A DNA stretch of 64,000 bases, from positions 1-64,000 of the forward strand of contig NZ_JPVN01000006.1 in the NCBI RefSeq assembly GCF_000772945.1, read 5' to 3'. Shown piece by piece: positions 30,127 through 37,953 of the stretch (position 1 is the first letter of the stretch; every line of letters begins with the position of its first letter). This stretch comes from Ureibacillus manganicus DSM 26584 (GTDB taxonomy: Bacteria; Bacillota; Bacilli; Bacillales_A; Planococcaceae). The notes beneath the pieces are model-generated. The model did not search any database. It worked only from the letters and a program-made list of their open reading frames with translations, and was not told the DNA's origin. The translations under genes and the position numbers were made by a program.

Positions 30127-30169
30127 GGCCGTCTTAAAAGTAATAATACTTTTTAAGACGGCCTTTTTT
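30127..30169 (+). terminator. Strong intraoperonic intrinsic terminator
   Basis: GGCCGTCTTAAAA pairs perfectly over 13 bp with TTTTAAGACGGCC, then six T. It stands between the binding-protein gene and its own permease, so transcription of the permease, ATPase, deacylase and PrpD genes must read through or restart. Confidence 0.92.
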
Positions 30170-30200
30170 CACAATATAGAACAAGGAGATGATAATTGCG

Positions 30201-30872
30201 ATGAATTTTGACATAGGTTATATGTTTTCTCTTATTCCTGAAATAATGGAGTATATTCCAATCACATTATTTATGGCTATATTAGCTATGATTTTAACAA
30301 TCATCATTGGTTTATTATTAACTTTCATGCGTAGTAGTAAGCTGAAAGTATTAAATTATATAGCTACCGTATACATTTCATTCTTTCGAGCGATTCCGAT
30401 GCTCGTACAACTATTTTTAATTTACTATGGTTTACCCCAACTGTTCCCGGTGTTTACGAAAATGGACGCAGTTACTGCTGCAGTAATTGGTTTTGGGTTT
30501 AAACAAGCAGCTTTTGCATCAGAAATTTTCCGTGCTGCTTTTCTGTCTGTTGATAAAGGACAAATGGAAGCTTGTTTAGCAGGGGGAATGACAAAAGTTC
30601 AGGCGTATCAACGCGTGATCATTCCTCAAGCATTCCGAAATGCATTACCAGCTACGGGTAATACGTTCATCTCTTTAATTAAAGAAACATCGTTAGCATT
30701 TACATTAGGTGTAGTAGAACTATTTGCAGAAGCAAAAATGCAAGCTTCCAATACATTACGATTTTTTGAGGCATATTTAGCCGTTGCACTTGTATATTGG
30801 GCAATAGTAGTTATCTACTCATTCCTACAAAGTAAACTTGAACGTCTATTAGAGAAACCTTATCGGACATAA
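30201..30872 (+). CDS. yxeN: Amino-acid ABC transporter permease, YxeN-like
   Basis: 223 aa HisM-type permease with about five helices. YISFFRAIPMLVQLFLIYYGLPQ and the EAA loop EACLAGGMTKVQAYQRVIIPQAFRNALP, which docks on the ATPase, are clear. The ATG at 30201 has AAGGAG about 12 nt upstream; an in-frame ATG at 30189 directly abuts that site. Forms the membrane channel of the importer with the lipoprotein before it and the ATPase after it. Confidence 0.92.
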   Translation: MNFDIGYMFSLIPEIMEYIPITLFMAILAMILTIIIGLLLTFMRSSKLKVLNYIATVYISFFRAIPMLVQLFLIYYGLPQLFPVFTKMDAVTAAVIGFGFKQAAFASEIFRAAFLSVDKGQMEACLAGGMTKVQAYQRVIIPQAFRNALPATGNTFISLIKETSLAFTLGVVELFAEAKMQASNTLRFFEAYLAVALVYWAIVVIYSFLQSKLERLLEKPYRT

Positions 30873-30887
30873 GGAGTGTGAAAGAAT

Positions 30888-31628
30888 ATGATTAAAGTAA
30901 ACCAACTTAAAAAATCTTTTAATGATTTAGAAGTGCTAAAGGATATTAATTTTGAAGTAAAACGTGGAGAAGTTCTTTCCATTATCGGTCCATCTGGTTC
31001 TGGAAAATCAACATTATTACGTTGTTTAAACTTTTTGGAAACTCCAAATGCAGGAACAATAACAATTGATGGACTAACTGTTGATGTTGAAAATGTAAAA
31101 AAGCAGGATATTCAGCAACTAAGAAAGAAATCTGCGATGGTATTTCAAAACTACAATTTATTTAAAAATAAAACAGCATTACAAAATGTAACTGAATTAT
31201 TAATCGTTACAAAAAAAATGCCTAAAGCAGAGGCTGAAAAAATAGGAATGGAATATTTGGCACAAGTTGGTCTTGCAGATAAAGCAAACAAATATCCAGT
31301 AACGTTATCTGGAGGTCAACAACAACGTGTAAGTATTGCACGGGCATTAGCATTAAATCCAAGCGTTATATTATTTGACGAGCCAACTTCTTCCCTTGAC
31401 CCAGAGCTAGTATCGGAAGTTTTACAAGTTATAAAACAAATTTCTACGAAAGATACAACAATGATTATAGTTACACACGAAATGGATTTTGCTCGTGAGG
31501 TATCGGATAACGTTATTTTCATGGCAGATGGGTATATTGTCGAAGAAGGTCATCCAAGTCAATTGTTTGGTAATCCACAACAAGCTCGTACAAAATCGTT
31601 TATACAACAATTAAACGAAAAACATTAA
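30888..31628 (+). CDS. yxeO: Amino-acid ABC transporter ATP-binding protein, YxeO-like
   Basis: 246 aa. Walker A GPSGSGKST, Q-loop MVFQNYNLFKNKTALQN, signature LSGGQQQRVSIARALALNP and Walker B VILFDEPTSSLDPEL are all present, as in GlnQ/TcyN polar amino-acid importers. Starts 16 bp after the permease. Energises uptake of the cluster's substrate. Confidence 0.95.
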   Translation: MIKVNQLKKSFNDLEVLKDINFEVKRGEVLSIIGPSGSGKSTLLRCLNFLETPNAGTITIDGLTVDVENVKKQDIQQLRKKSAMVFQNYNLFKNKTALQNVTELLIVTKKMPKAEAEKIGMEYLAQVGLADKANKYPVTLSGGQQQRVSIARALALNPSVILFDEPTSSLDPELVSEVLQVIKQISTKDTTMIIVTHEMDFAREVSDNVIFMADGYIVEEGHPSQLFGNPQQARTKSFIQQLNEKH

Positions 31629-31648
31629 TGAAAGAAGGAAGTTGTACC

Positions 31649-32800
31649 ATGAGTACTACAGAAAACTTACAATCAAAACTTATTGCATATCGTCGTGAAT
31701 TACATGAAAATCCAGAATTAGGGTTTAAAGAAGTTGAAACTACAAAGCGAATTCGTCGCTGGTTAGAGGATGCAGGAATTACAATTCTAGATTATCCATT
31801 AGAAACAGGTCTTGTAGCAGAAGTTAAAGGTGAACTAGAAGGTCCAACAATTGCATTACGTGCAGATATTGATGCATTACCAATTGTCGAACAATCTGGC
31901 GTAGAGTTTTCCTCTAAAGTTGAAGGTGTGATGCATGCTTGTGGTCATGACTTCCATACTTCATCAATGATTGGAGCCGCTATTTTATTACAATCTAGAC
32001 GTTCGGAGCTAAAAGGAACGGTACGTATTATCTTCCAACCTGCCGAAGAAATTGCTCAAGGTGCAGTTTATGTTGCTGAACAAGGTGTATTAGATGGAGT
32101 ATCAGCCATCTTTGGAATGCACAACAAACCTGAACTACCAGTTGGAACAATCGGTGTACGTTCTGGCTCGTTAATGGCAAGTGTAGATCGTTTCGAATTA
32201 GATATTATTGGTGTCGGTGGTCATGCAGGAATTCCAAATGACGCTATAGATCCAATCGTTATTGCGAGTCAAATTGTATCTGCTTTCCAAAGTATCGTCA
32301 GCCGTAATATGGATCCATTCCATAACATTGTTGTTTCGGTAACAAAACTGCAAGCAGGAAATACATGGAATGTCATTCCTGAAAAAGCAGAACTTGAGGG
32401 TACGGTTCGTACGTTCCAAGAAGAAACGCGTGAAGTAATTTCTAATCGTATGCGCGCTATTGCTGAAGCAATTGCAGAAAGTTTTGGTGCACGTGCTGAT
32501 TTCAGATGGTTTTCATATTTGCCAGTAGTTAACAATGACAGTAGATTCACAGAAATCGCAGCTGAAGCAGCAACGAAAGCTGGATACCAAGCAATCGAAG
32601 CTCAACAAGTTCCTGCAGGTGAAGATTTTGCATTTTATCAAACAAAGATACCAGGCTATTTTGTATGGATGGGTGTAGATGGACCGAAAGCTTGGCACCA
32701 TCCTGAATTTACATTAAAAGAGGAAGCATTAGAAGTTGCTGCTAAGTATTTTGCTGAACTATCAATTCAAGCTCTTAATAAGCCGGAGCTACTTAAATGA
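31649..32800 (+). CDS. yxeP: M20 family amidohydrolase/deacylase, YxeP-like
   Basis: 383 aa from the ATG at 31649 (AAGGAAG 7 nt upstream); an in-frame ATG at 31628 overlaps the ATPase stop. Metal-binding motifs ADIDALPI, MHACGHDFHTSSM, QPAEE and the late AWHHPEF histidine match the aminoacylase/hippuricase M20D group. B. subtilis YxeP (SndB) deacetylates the N-acetylated product in succinocysteine disposal; the same role is inferred. Stop overlaps the next start by 4 bp (ATGA). Confidence 0.92.
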   Translation: MSTTENLQSKLIAYRRELHENPELGFKEVETTKRIRRWLEDAGITILDYPLETGLVAEVKGELEGPTIALRADIDALPIVEQSGVEFSSKVEGVMHACGHDFHTSSMIGAAILLQSRRSELKGTVRIIFQPAEEIAQGAVYVAEQGVLDGVSAIFGMHNKPELPVGTIGVRSGSLMASVDRFELDIIGVGGHAGIPNDAIDPIVIASQIVSAFQSIVSRNMDPFHNIVVSVTKLQAGNTWNVIPEKAELEGTVRTFQEETREVISNRMRAIAEAIAESFGARADFRWFSYLPVVNNDSRFTEIAAEAATKAGYQAIEAQQVPAGEDFAFYQTKIPGYFVWMGVDGPKAWHHPEFTLKEEALEVAAKYFAELSIQALNKPELLK

Positions 32801-34113
32801 AACTAACCGAAGAATTTGTCGGTAAAATATACAATGCAATCCCTACTGAAGAAGCAATTGAAAGTGCTAAATTAGGTGTTTTAGATTTCTTAACTTCGAG
32901 TTACGCTGGTAAGGATGATCCCGGAGTACTCAAGCTTCTTCAACTTATAGAACTTGAGGGTGGATTAGAGATAACGCCTCTAATTGGTCAAAGTCGAATG
33001 GCTACACCTCAACAATCTGCTTTAATCAATGGCTTTTTAGCCCATGCATTGGATTTTGATGATGTTCATGTCGAGGTACGTGGACATCCTAGTGCAGTTC
33101 TACTTCCAACTTTAATCGCATTAGCTTCAAACAATGAAGTTTCAGGGAAGCGCTTTTTACAAGCTTATGTGGTTGGAGTAGAAGTAATGGCTAGAATTGC
33201 TCGAGCAATTTCAGATCAGCATTATGAAAAGGGTTGGCACAATACAGGAACAATTGGTGTACTGGCCGGTGCACTAGCAGGGGGCTACATGCTTCAATTT
33301 TCTCGTAAACAACTTGCGCAGGCGCTTGGTTTTGCAACGACTCAATCAAGTGGATTACGTATTCATTTTGGAACAGAAACAAAACCACTTCATGCTGGAT
33401 TGGCTGCTCGAGCAGCAGTTCTAAGTGTTCAGATAACCATGGTTAACTTTTTAAACAATACGAGCAGCTTTGATGATAAAGGAAACTACTTTGATGTTTA
33501 TGGTGTTGGTACAGAAGGAATTTCATCCATTCTATTAGATGGATGGAATGAGGGGTGGAAAATCGATTCACCTGGATTGTGGTATAAAATTTACCCTTTT
33601 TGTTCAGCAGCTTTCTTCGGAGCGGATGCTGCATTACATATAGGAAAATTGAATTTGGATGAAATTAAAGAAGTAGTAATTACATTTTCAAACAATACCG
33701 ATGCTGCGTTAATTCATCGTCATCCTAAAACGGGTGAAGAAGGTCGTTTTAGTATCGAATATATTGTCTCGCTTATATTACAAGGTAAGTCATTAGATTT
33801 TCAACAATTCGATTCAAAACCAATTGATTCAGTATCCGAACAGCTAATATTAAAAACTGCAAGGCAAAACGTTAAAGAGCAACCTAGTATAGCTAGATAT
33901 ACAAAGGTAAAAGTAATATTAAACAATGGTGACATAATTGAAAAGGTTTCTACCACACCAAAAGGTTCACCTCAAAATAAAGTGACAAAACAGGAACTGA
34001 TTGATAAGTGTAAATCTATCGTTAAGAGTTGTGAGTTAGAAGATAAATGGCTAAATACAATATTTTCTTTAGATCAACATAAAAACATGTCGTCATTTTT
34101 ATCATTGCTGTAA
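32797..34113 (+). CDS. yxeQ: MmgE/PrpD family protein, YxeQ-like
   Basis: 438 aa. GFLAHALDFDDVHVEVRGHPSA near residues 74-96 and HNTGTIGVLAGALAGGYML are typical of the MmgE/PrpD family, which includes 2-methylcitrate dehydratase, cis-aconitate decarboxylase and iminodisuccinate epimerase. In this setting, epimerisation of a succinyl group before cleavage is a reasonable idea. Overlaps the deacylase by 4 bp and ends the operon at a terminator. Position matches YxeQ in B. subtilis. Confidence 0.9.
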   Translation: MKLTEEFVGKIYNAIPTEEAIESAKLGVLDFLTSSYAGKDDPGVLKLLQLIELEGGLEITPLIGQSRMATPQQSALINGFLAHALDFDDVHVEVRGHPSAVLLPTLIALASNNEVSGKRFLQAYVVGVEVMARIARAISDQHYEKGWHNTGTIGVLAGALAGGYMLQFSRKQLAQALGFATTQSSGLRIHFGTETKPLHAGLAARAAVLSVQITMVNFLNNTSSFDDKGNYFDVYGVGTEGISSILLDGWNEGWKIDSPGLWYKIYPFCSAAFFGADAALHIGKLNLDEIKEVVITFSNNTDAALIHRHPKTGEEGRFSIEYIVSLILQGKSLDFQQFDSKPIDSVSEQLILKTARQNVKEQPSIARYTKVKVILNNGDIIEKVSTTPKGSPQNKVTKQELIDKCKSIVKSCELEDKWLNTIFSLDQHKNMSSFLSLL

Positions 34114-34116
34114 CTA

Positions 34117-34149
34117 AAAGGGTGCAATCCATTTAGGATTGCACCCTTT
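34117..34149 (+). terminator. Intrinsic terminator closing the yxe-like cluster
   Basis: AAAGGGTGCAATCC pairs perfectly with GGATTGCACCCTTT (14 bp). T-rich on the right and A-rich on the left, so it can serve both this operon and the convergent uspA-like gene. Confidence 0.88.
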
Positions 34150-34152
34150 ATA

Positions 34153-34572
34153 TTATTTTACAATCAATGCTGGACAATTTACTCGTTTCATCACTTTATG
34201 ACTCACACTTCCAAGGATCATTTCCTGTAAACTGTTAAGACCACGACTACCAATGACAACTAAGTCTACTTGGTGTTCGTTTGCGAATTTTACAATTTCA
34301 GGACCAGGGTTGCCTATGAGAATCGATGTTTTATATTTTACATTTGCTTCATTTAGAAATTGTAAAACTTTCGAATTCTTTTTTCGACGTTCAATTTCTA
34401 GAGCGATACTAGAATTAGAATGAAGTACATCAGATTTTGCCTTATCAAAGTCTACAACGTACACAACTTCTATAATAGAATCAGGTGTACAAGAAGCAAT
34501 TTTGACAGCCTCTTTTGCAGCACGAACAGCATTCTCAGAACCGTCAGAAGCAAGTAAAATATGTTTATACAT
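34153..34572 (-). CDS. Universal stress protein (UspA family)
   Basis: 139 aa. HILLASDGSENAVRAAKEAV at the start and GSRGLNSLQEMILGSVSHKV near the end form the ATP-binding motif G-2x-G-9x-GS of nucleotide-binding Usp proteins. TAGGAGGA precedes the ATG. It starts 10 bp after the SulP gene on the same strand, a pairing often seen in Bacillales, suggesting joint regulation or a regulatory role on the transporter. Confidence 0.94.
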   Translation of the reverse strand: MYKHILLASDGSENAVRAAKEAVKIASCTPDSIIEVVYVVDFDKAKSDVLHSNSSIALEIERRKKNSKVLQFLNEANVKYKTSILIGNPGPEIVKFANEHQVDLVVIGSRGLNSLQEMILGSVSHKVMKRVNCPALIVK

Positions 34573-34582
34573 AAAATTCCTC

Positions 34583-36016
34583 CTAATTAGATGAAGACAT
34601 GCCTTGCAGTTTTGAAATGATTTTTTTACTAGATGTATCTAGTTCTAAAACTACAACCGAAATTCCTCTATCTTCAAGCATTTCCTCAACTTTTATAAGT
34701 GAAGCAACACCTGAATCGTCCCAAATTCGACTATTTGAGAAATCAATTTGAATCTGTTTAGCATCTATGTTTTTATTTTTAAAATAGTTGATAAACCCAT
34801 CTGAAGATGCGAAGAATAATTGGCCATGGACGATAAAACGATTGTCTTCTTGAACAATTTTTACTGTAGATATTTTAACAACAAAGAATATAGCACTTAA
34901 AACTACACCTGCAATTACTCCTTTGGATAAATCATGTGTCCAAACTACAATAATCACAGTCACTAACATAACAATTGCATCAGTTCGTGGTGCTTTTACT
35001 ATATACTTAAACGAACTCCAATCAAATGTCCCAATACACACCATAATCATGATTCCTACAAGAACAGGCATTGGAATTTTAACAACTAAATCCCCTAACA
35101 CAAGTATTAAGAACATTAAAAATAAACCTGCAACTAATGTTGAAAGACGGCCTCGTCCACCTGATTTGACATTAATAACGGATTGGCCGATCATTGCACA
35201 TCCTGCCATTCCACCAAAGAAACCATTTACAAAGTTTGCAATCCCTTGTCCTCGTGCTTCTTGGTTTTTATTACTTTCTGTTGCAGTCATATCATCTACA
35301 ATTCTAGAAGTTAATAAAGATTCAACTAGTCCAACAATGGCAAGTGAAAGTGAGAATGGAAAAATAATTTTCAATGTTTCAAATGTAAAAGGGACGTCTG
35401 GGATGATAAAGGAAGGTAAGGTTTGTGTAATATTCCCTAAGTCACCGATTGTTCTCAACTCAATTCCACTAAATATCGCAATTGCAGTAAGTGCGACAAT
35501 CGCAATTAAAGGAGCAGGTATCACTTTTATAAATCTTGGTAATGTATAAACAAGTATTAATGTAATTGCTACAAAGACATAGGTCATGTTTGAAATACCT
35601 AAAAAATGAGGTACTTGGGCCATAAAGATTAATATAGCTAATGAATTTACGAACCCGATCATAACTGCATTCGGAATAAATTTCATGAGCTTTGCAATTT
35701 TTAAAGTACCGAAAATAATCTGAATGATTCCCGTAAGGATTGTTGCGGCAAATAAGTATTCAATTCCATATTCACGTACAAGTGGAACCATTACTAGGGC
35801 CATTGCCCCTGTAGCGGCGGAAATCATACCTGGTCTACCGCCCACAAAGGCGATTAAGACTGCTATAGTAAATGATGCATATAACCCTACCATAGGGTCG
35901 ACGCCTGCAATAATAGAAAAGGCGATTGCTTCTGGAATAAGTGCGAGTGCAACCACAATACCCGATAAAATATCGCCTCGTATGTTGCCAAACCACTGTT
36001 GTTTTAAACTTTGCAT
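34583..36016 (-). CDS. SulP family anion transporter with STAS domain
   Basis: 477 aa. The N-terminal [36 protein letters not shown] is the SulP signature. About 12 helices lead to a C-terminal STAS-like domain (from about 395) with the [16 protein letters not shown] core. Transports sulfate or bicarbonate-type anions. AAGGAG lies about 8 nt before the ATG. Operon with the downstream Usp gene. Confidence 0.92.
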   Translation of the reverse strand: MQSLKQQWFGNIRGDILSGIVVALALIPEAIAFSIIAGVDPMVGLYASFTIAVLIAFVGGRPGMISAATGAMALVMVPLVREYGIEYLFAATILTGIIQIIFGTLKIAKLMKFIPNAVMIGFVNSLAILIFMAQVPHFLGISNMTYVFVAITLILVYTLPRFIKVIPAPLIAIVALTAIAIFSGIELRTIGDLGNITQTLPSFIIPDVPFTFETLKIIFPFSLSLAIVGLVESLLTSRIVDDMTATESNKNQEARGQGIANFVNGFFGGMAGCAMIGQSVINVKSGGRGRLSTLVAGLFLMFLILVLGDLVVKIPMPVLVGIMIMVCIGTFDWSSFKYIVKAPRTDAIVMLVTVIIVVWTHDLSKGVIAGVVLSAIFFVVKISTVKIVQEDNRFIVHGQLFFASSDGFINYFKNKNIDAKQIQIDFSNSRIWDDSGVASLIKVEEMLEDRGISVVVLELDTSSKKIISKLQGMSSSN

Positions 36017-36157
36017 GAGTAACTCCTTAAGTATGATATAAACTGTTGGTAGTAGTATGATTAGTATTAGTTAATATATATTGAAAATGCTTTAGTAATC
36101 ATAACATCGTTTTTCCTATAAGGGAACCCTTTTGGGAAGGTGATTAGGAGAGGTACT

Positions 36158-36712
36158 ATGAATTATGGATATTTAAGACCACTATATAATGACGAATATG
36201 GTGAAAAACAATTAGAGAAGTTAAAAGACCGTTGTGAATTTATATATAGTGAGTTACATGGAACGCCTAAGAAAAGAATTGAACTTGAAAATCTTCTTCT
36301 TTATTTAAAAGAGGGAGACACGGTTATAGTTGAAAGAATGTTTGTGTTGGCAGATACTACAAGGCACTTACTTGAACTATTAAAAATTTGTGAGAGAGAT
36401 CAGGTGAATATAAAATTTCTCAATGAAGATTTAGACAGTAGTGAGCTTTTAATGTTAAATCTTCATGAAATGATTGAAAAATTAATAGATTTTCAATCAG
36501 ATATTGTTAAACAATCGACTATGATTGGTTTATCAAATGCAAGGGCACAGGGAAAACCAATCGGTCGACCAAAAAAATCCGATGATAAAATAATTCAGGC
36601 GATTTCGATGTACCATTCAGGAAACTATACTTTAATAGATATTAAGAATGAAACGGGAATTAGTAAATCCACCTTATATCGTTATTTAGAAGATGACGGT
36701 TTGACGAAATAG
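36158..36712 (+). CDS. Serine-recombinase-like protein with degenerate catalytic site
   Basis: 184 aa from the ATG at 36158 (AGGAGAGG upstream). Layout matches a small resolvase: N-terminal domain, long E helix, GRPKK linker and C-terminal helix-turn-helix (LIDIKNETGISKSTLYRYL). Compared with gamma-delta resolvase, Y6 and R8 survive (Y5, R7), but the nucleophile S10 reads L9. The D67-R68-x-x-R71 cluster reads F62-V63 and D66. So strand exchange is not expected. Probably a repurposed DNA-binding protein. No transposon ends or att sites are seen around it. Confidence 0.8.
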   Translation: MNYGYLRPLYNDEYGEKQLEKLKDRCEFIYSELHGTPKKRIELENLLLYLKEGDTVIVERMFVLADTTRHLLELLKICERDQVNIKFLNEDLDSSELLMLNLHEMIEKLIDFQSDIVKQSTMIGLSNARAQGKPIGRPKKSDDKIIQAISMYHSGNYTLIDIKNETGISKSTLYRYLEDDGLTK

Positions 36713-36721
36713 TTAAACGAA

Positions 36722-36748
36722 AGGGCATAGTCACTTAGACTATGCCCT
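36722..36748. terminator. Bidirectional terminator between recombinase-like gene and kinase
   Basis: AGGGCATAGTC pairs perfectly with GACTATGCCCT. On the minus strand the T-rich tail TTTCGTTT follows; the stem overlaps the last codons of the kinase gene. Confidence 0.75.
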
Positions 36749-37513
36749 GATTATAAACGTTGGTATGGATTGTAAGGCTTCTTTGGCACTTGAAAAGGCT
36801 GGACCAATTAGAAGTAATCGCTCTATATAATTTTGTACCTCTTTAGGTAGTTTTAACTCCTCTTGCCAACTGCGTTCTTTGCGACTAGTGGGAGAGTAAT
36901 TTGAATAAATCAAAAATAAAAGAAAATGACCGATGAAATATAAATCACTTCGAGGATCTTCTAACTTTTTTGGATTATTAATCTTTTCAATAAAAGCATT
37001 TTCTGTAATGTAAGAAGCTAAACCGAAATCAATGATATAAATTGTTTCGTTTTTTATTAATATATTAGGAGTTCTTAAATCTCTATGAACAATTTTTTTA
37101 TCGTGAATTTTGATTACGACATCTAACAGTTTCTTTAGAATAGTAAATGATTCTTCTAAAGAAAAGGATTTACCCTCTTGAAATATTTCTTGTTCGAAGG
37201 TATGGCCATCTATAAGATCCATTATATAAAAAGGGATGCCTTCAATTTCGCCTTCAAGAATGACATTTGGGATATTTGGAAAATCTAACAATTTTAACAT
37301 TTCAATTTCTTGTTTGAATTTCAGTATGGATTGTTTCTTCTTCTTAAACTTTGATTTCATCCTTTTAAGTACGTACTGTTCTCCAGTTTCTTTATGAACT
37401 AATACGTACGCAATACCGTACGAGCCCTTCCCAAGAAACTTTTGAAATCGAAAGGATGTTTCTTTCTCAATATAGTTATTTAAAAGACGTTTGATTTTTG
37501 TCTCACTTAACAT
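36740..37513 (-). CDS. Eukaryotic-type Ser/Thr protein kinase (YbdM/YrzF-like)
   Basis: 257 aa, kinase domain only. Glycine loop GKGSYG (28-33), ATP lysine K50, catalytic HRDLRTPN (143-150) and DFG (162-164) are all present. The usual HRDLKPxN lysine is arginine here. No membrane segment and no PASTA domains, unlike PrkC. Its ATG lies 2 bp after the stop of the upstream small gene, and no separate ribosome binding site is evident, so translation is probably coupled. Substrates unknown. Confidence 0.9.
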   Translation of the reverse strand: MLSETKIKRLLNNYIEKETSFRFQKFLGKGSYGIAYVLVHKETGEQYVLKRMKSKFKKKKQSILKFKQEIEMLKLLDFPNIPNVILEGEIEGIPFYIMDLIDGHTFEQEIFQEGKSFSLEESFTILKKLLDVVIKIHDKKIVHRDLRTPNILIKNETIYIIDFGLASYITENAFIEKINNPKKLEDPRSDLYFIGHFLLFLIYSNYSPTSRKERSWQEELKLPKEVQNYIERLLLIGPAFSSAKEALQSIPTFIIRA

Positions 37514-37515
37514 TT

Positions 37516-37698
37516 TTAGCTACTGAAGAAACTGCCACTTCTAGAACCGAAGAATCCGGAACTAAAACTTCTACGTTTTCTTTTGTAGTGTTTGTGGCCA
37601 TAATATTTATCTTTATGGGAATAACCTCTACGACTTGAAGAATAGGAATACGAACGGTGACTTTTTCCAAATAGTGATTTCTTGAATTTATCAAACAT
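37516..37698 (-). CDS. 60-aa Ser/Tyr/Arg/His-rich basic protein, possible kinase substrate
   Basis: Starts MFDKFKKSLFGKSHRSYSYS and continues with repeated Ser, Tyr, Arg, His and Gly to the end SGSFFSS. GGAGGG lies about 11 nt before the ATG; the longer open frame upstream has no such site. Strongly basic, no membrane segment, likely disordered. About a third of the residues are Ser or Tyr. Cotranscribed with and 2 bp from the kinase, which makes it a candidate substrate, anchor or nucleic-acid binding partner. Confidence 0.72.
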   Translation of the reverse strand: MFDKFKKSLFGKSHRSYSYSSSRRGYSHKDKYYGHKHYKRKRRSFSSGFFGSRSGSFFSS

Positions 37699-37905
37699 AA
37701 AAATGGTTTCCCTCCAAAAGAGTTTAATTATAATTGTTATAATATATATACGATAATAAACGTAAGATGTTTCGTTATCTAATAATAATATAAATAATTT
37801 TTTTTCGTATGTACACAACTTTCTGAAGATTATAAATAATTTAGGAATCACTTGGGCAATAAAGGTTTTCGCGAGGAGAATCTACTAATAACATGATGAA
37901 TAATT

Positions 37906-37943
37906 TAAAAACAAGCTTCCGAACTAAGTCGGAAACTTGTTGT
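37906..37943 (-). terminator. Intrinsic terminator of the symporter operon
   Basis: AACAAGCTTCCGA pairs with TCGGAAACTTGTT (one mismatch); the minus strand continues TTTTAAATT. Confidence 0.78.
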
Positions 37944-37953
37944 TATATTCCAA

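Noticed and set aside
34923-36041. Plus-strand frames opposite the SulP gene
   Set aside because: Antisense shadows of a well-supported transporter; composition is that of reversed membrane helices.
36158-36712. Active site-specific recombinase or invertase
   Set aside because: Catalytic serine and arginine cluster are missing and no invertible segment or att-like repeats flank the gene.
37699-37851. N-terminal extension of the Ser/Tyr-rich small protein
   Set aside because: The upstream part of the frame is AT-rich, has no ribosome binding site, and would place GGAGGG inside the gene just before the better ATG at 37698.
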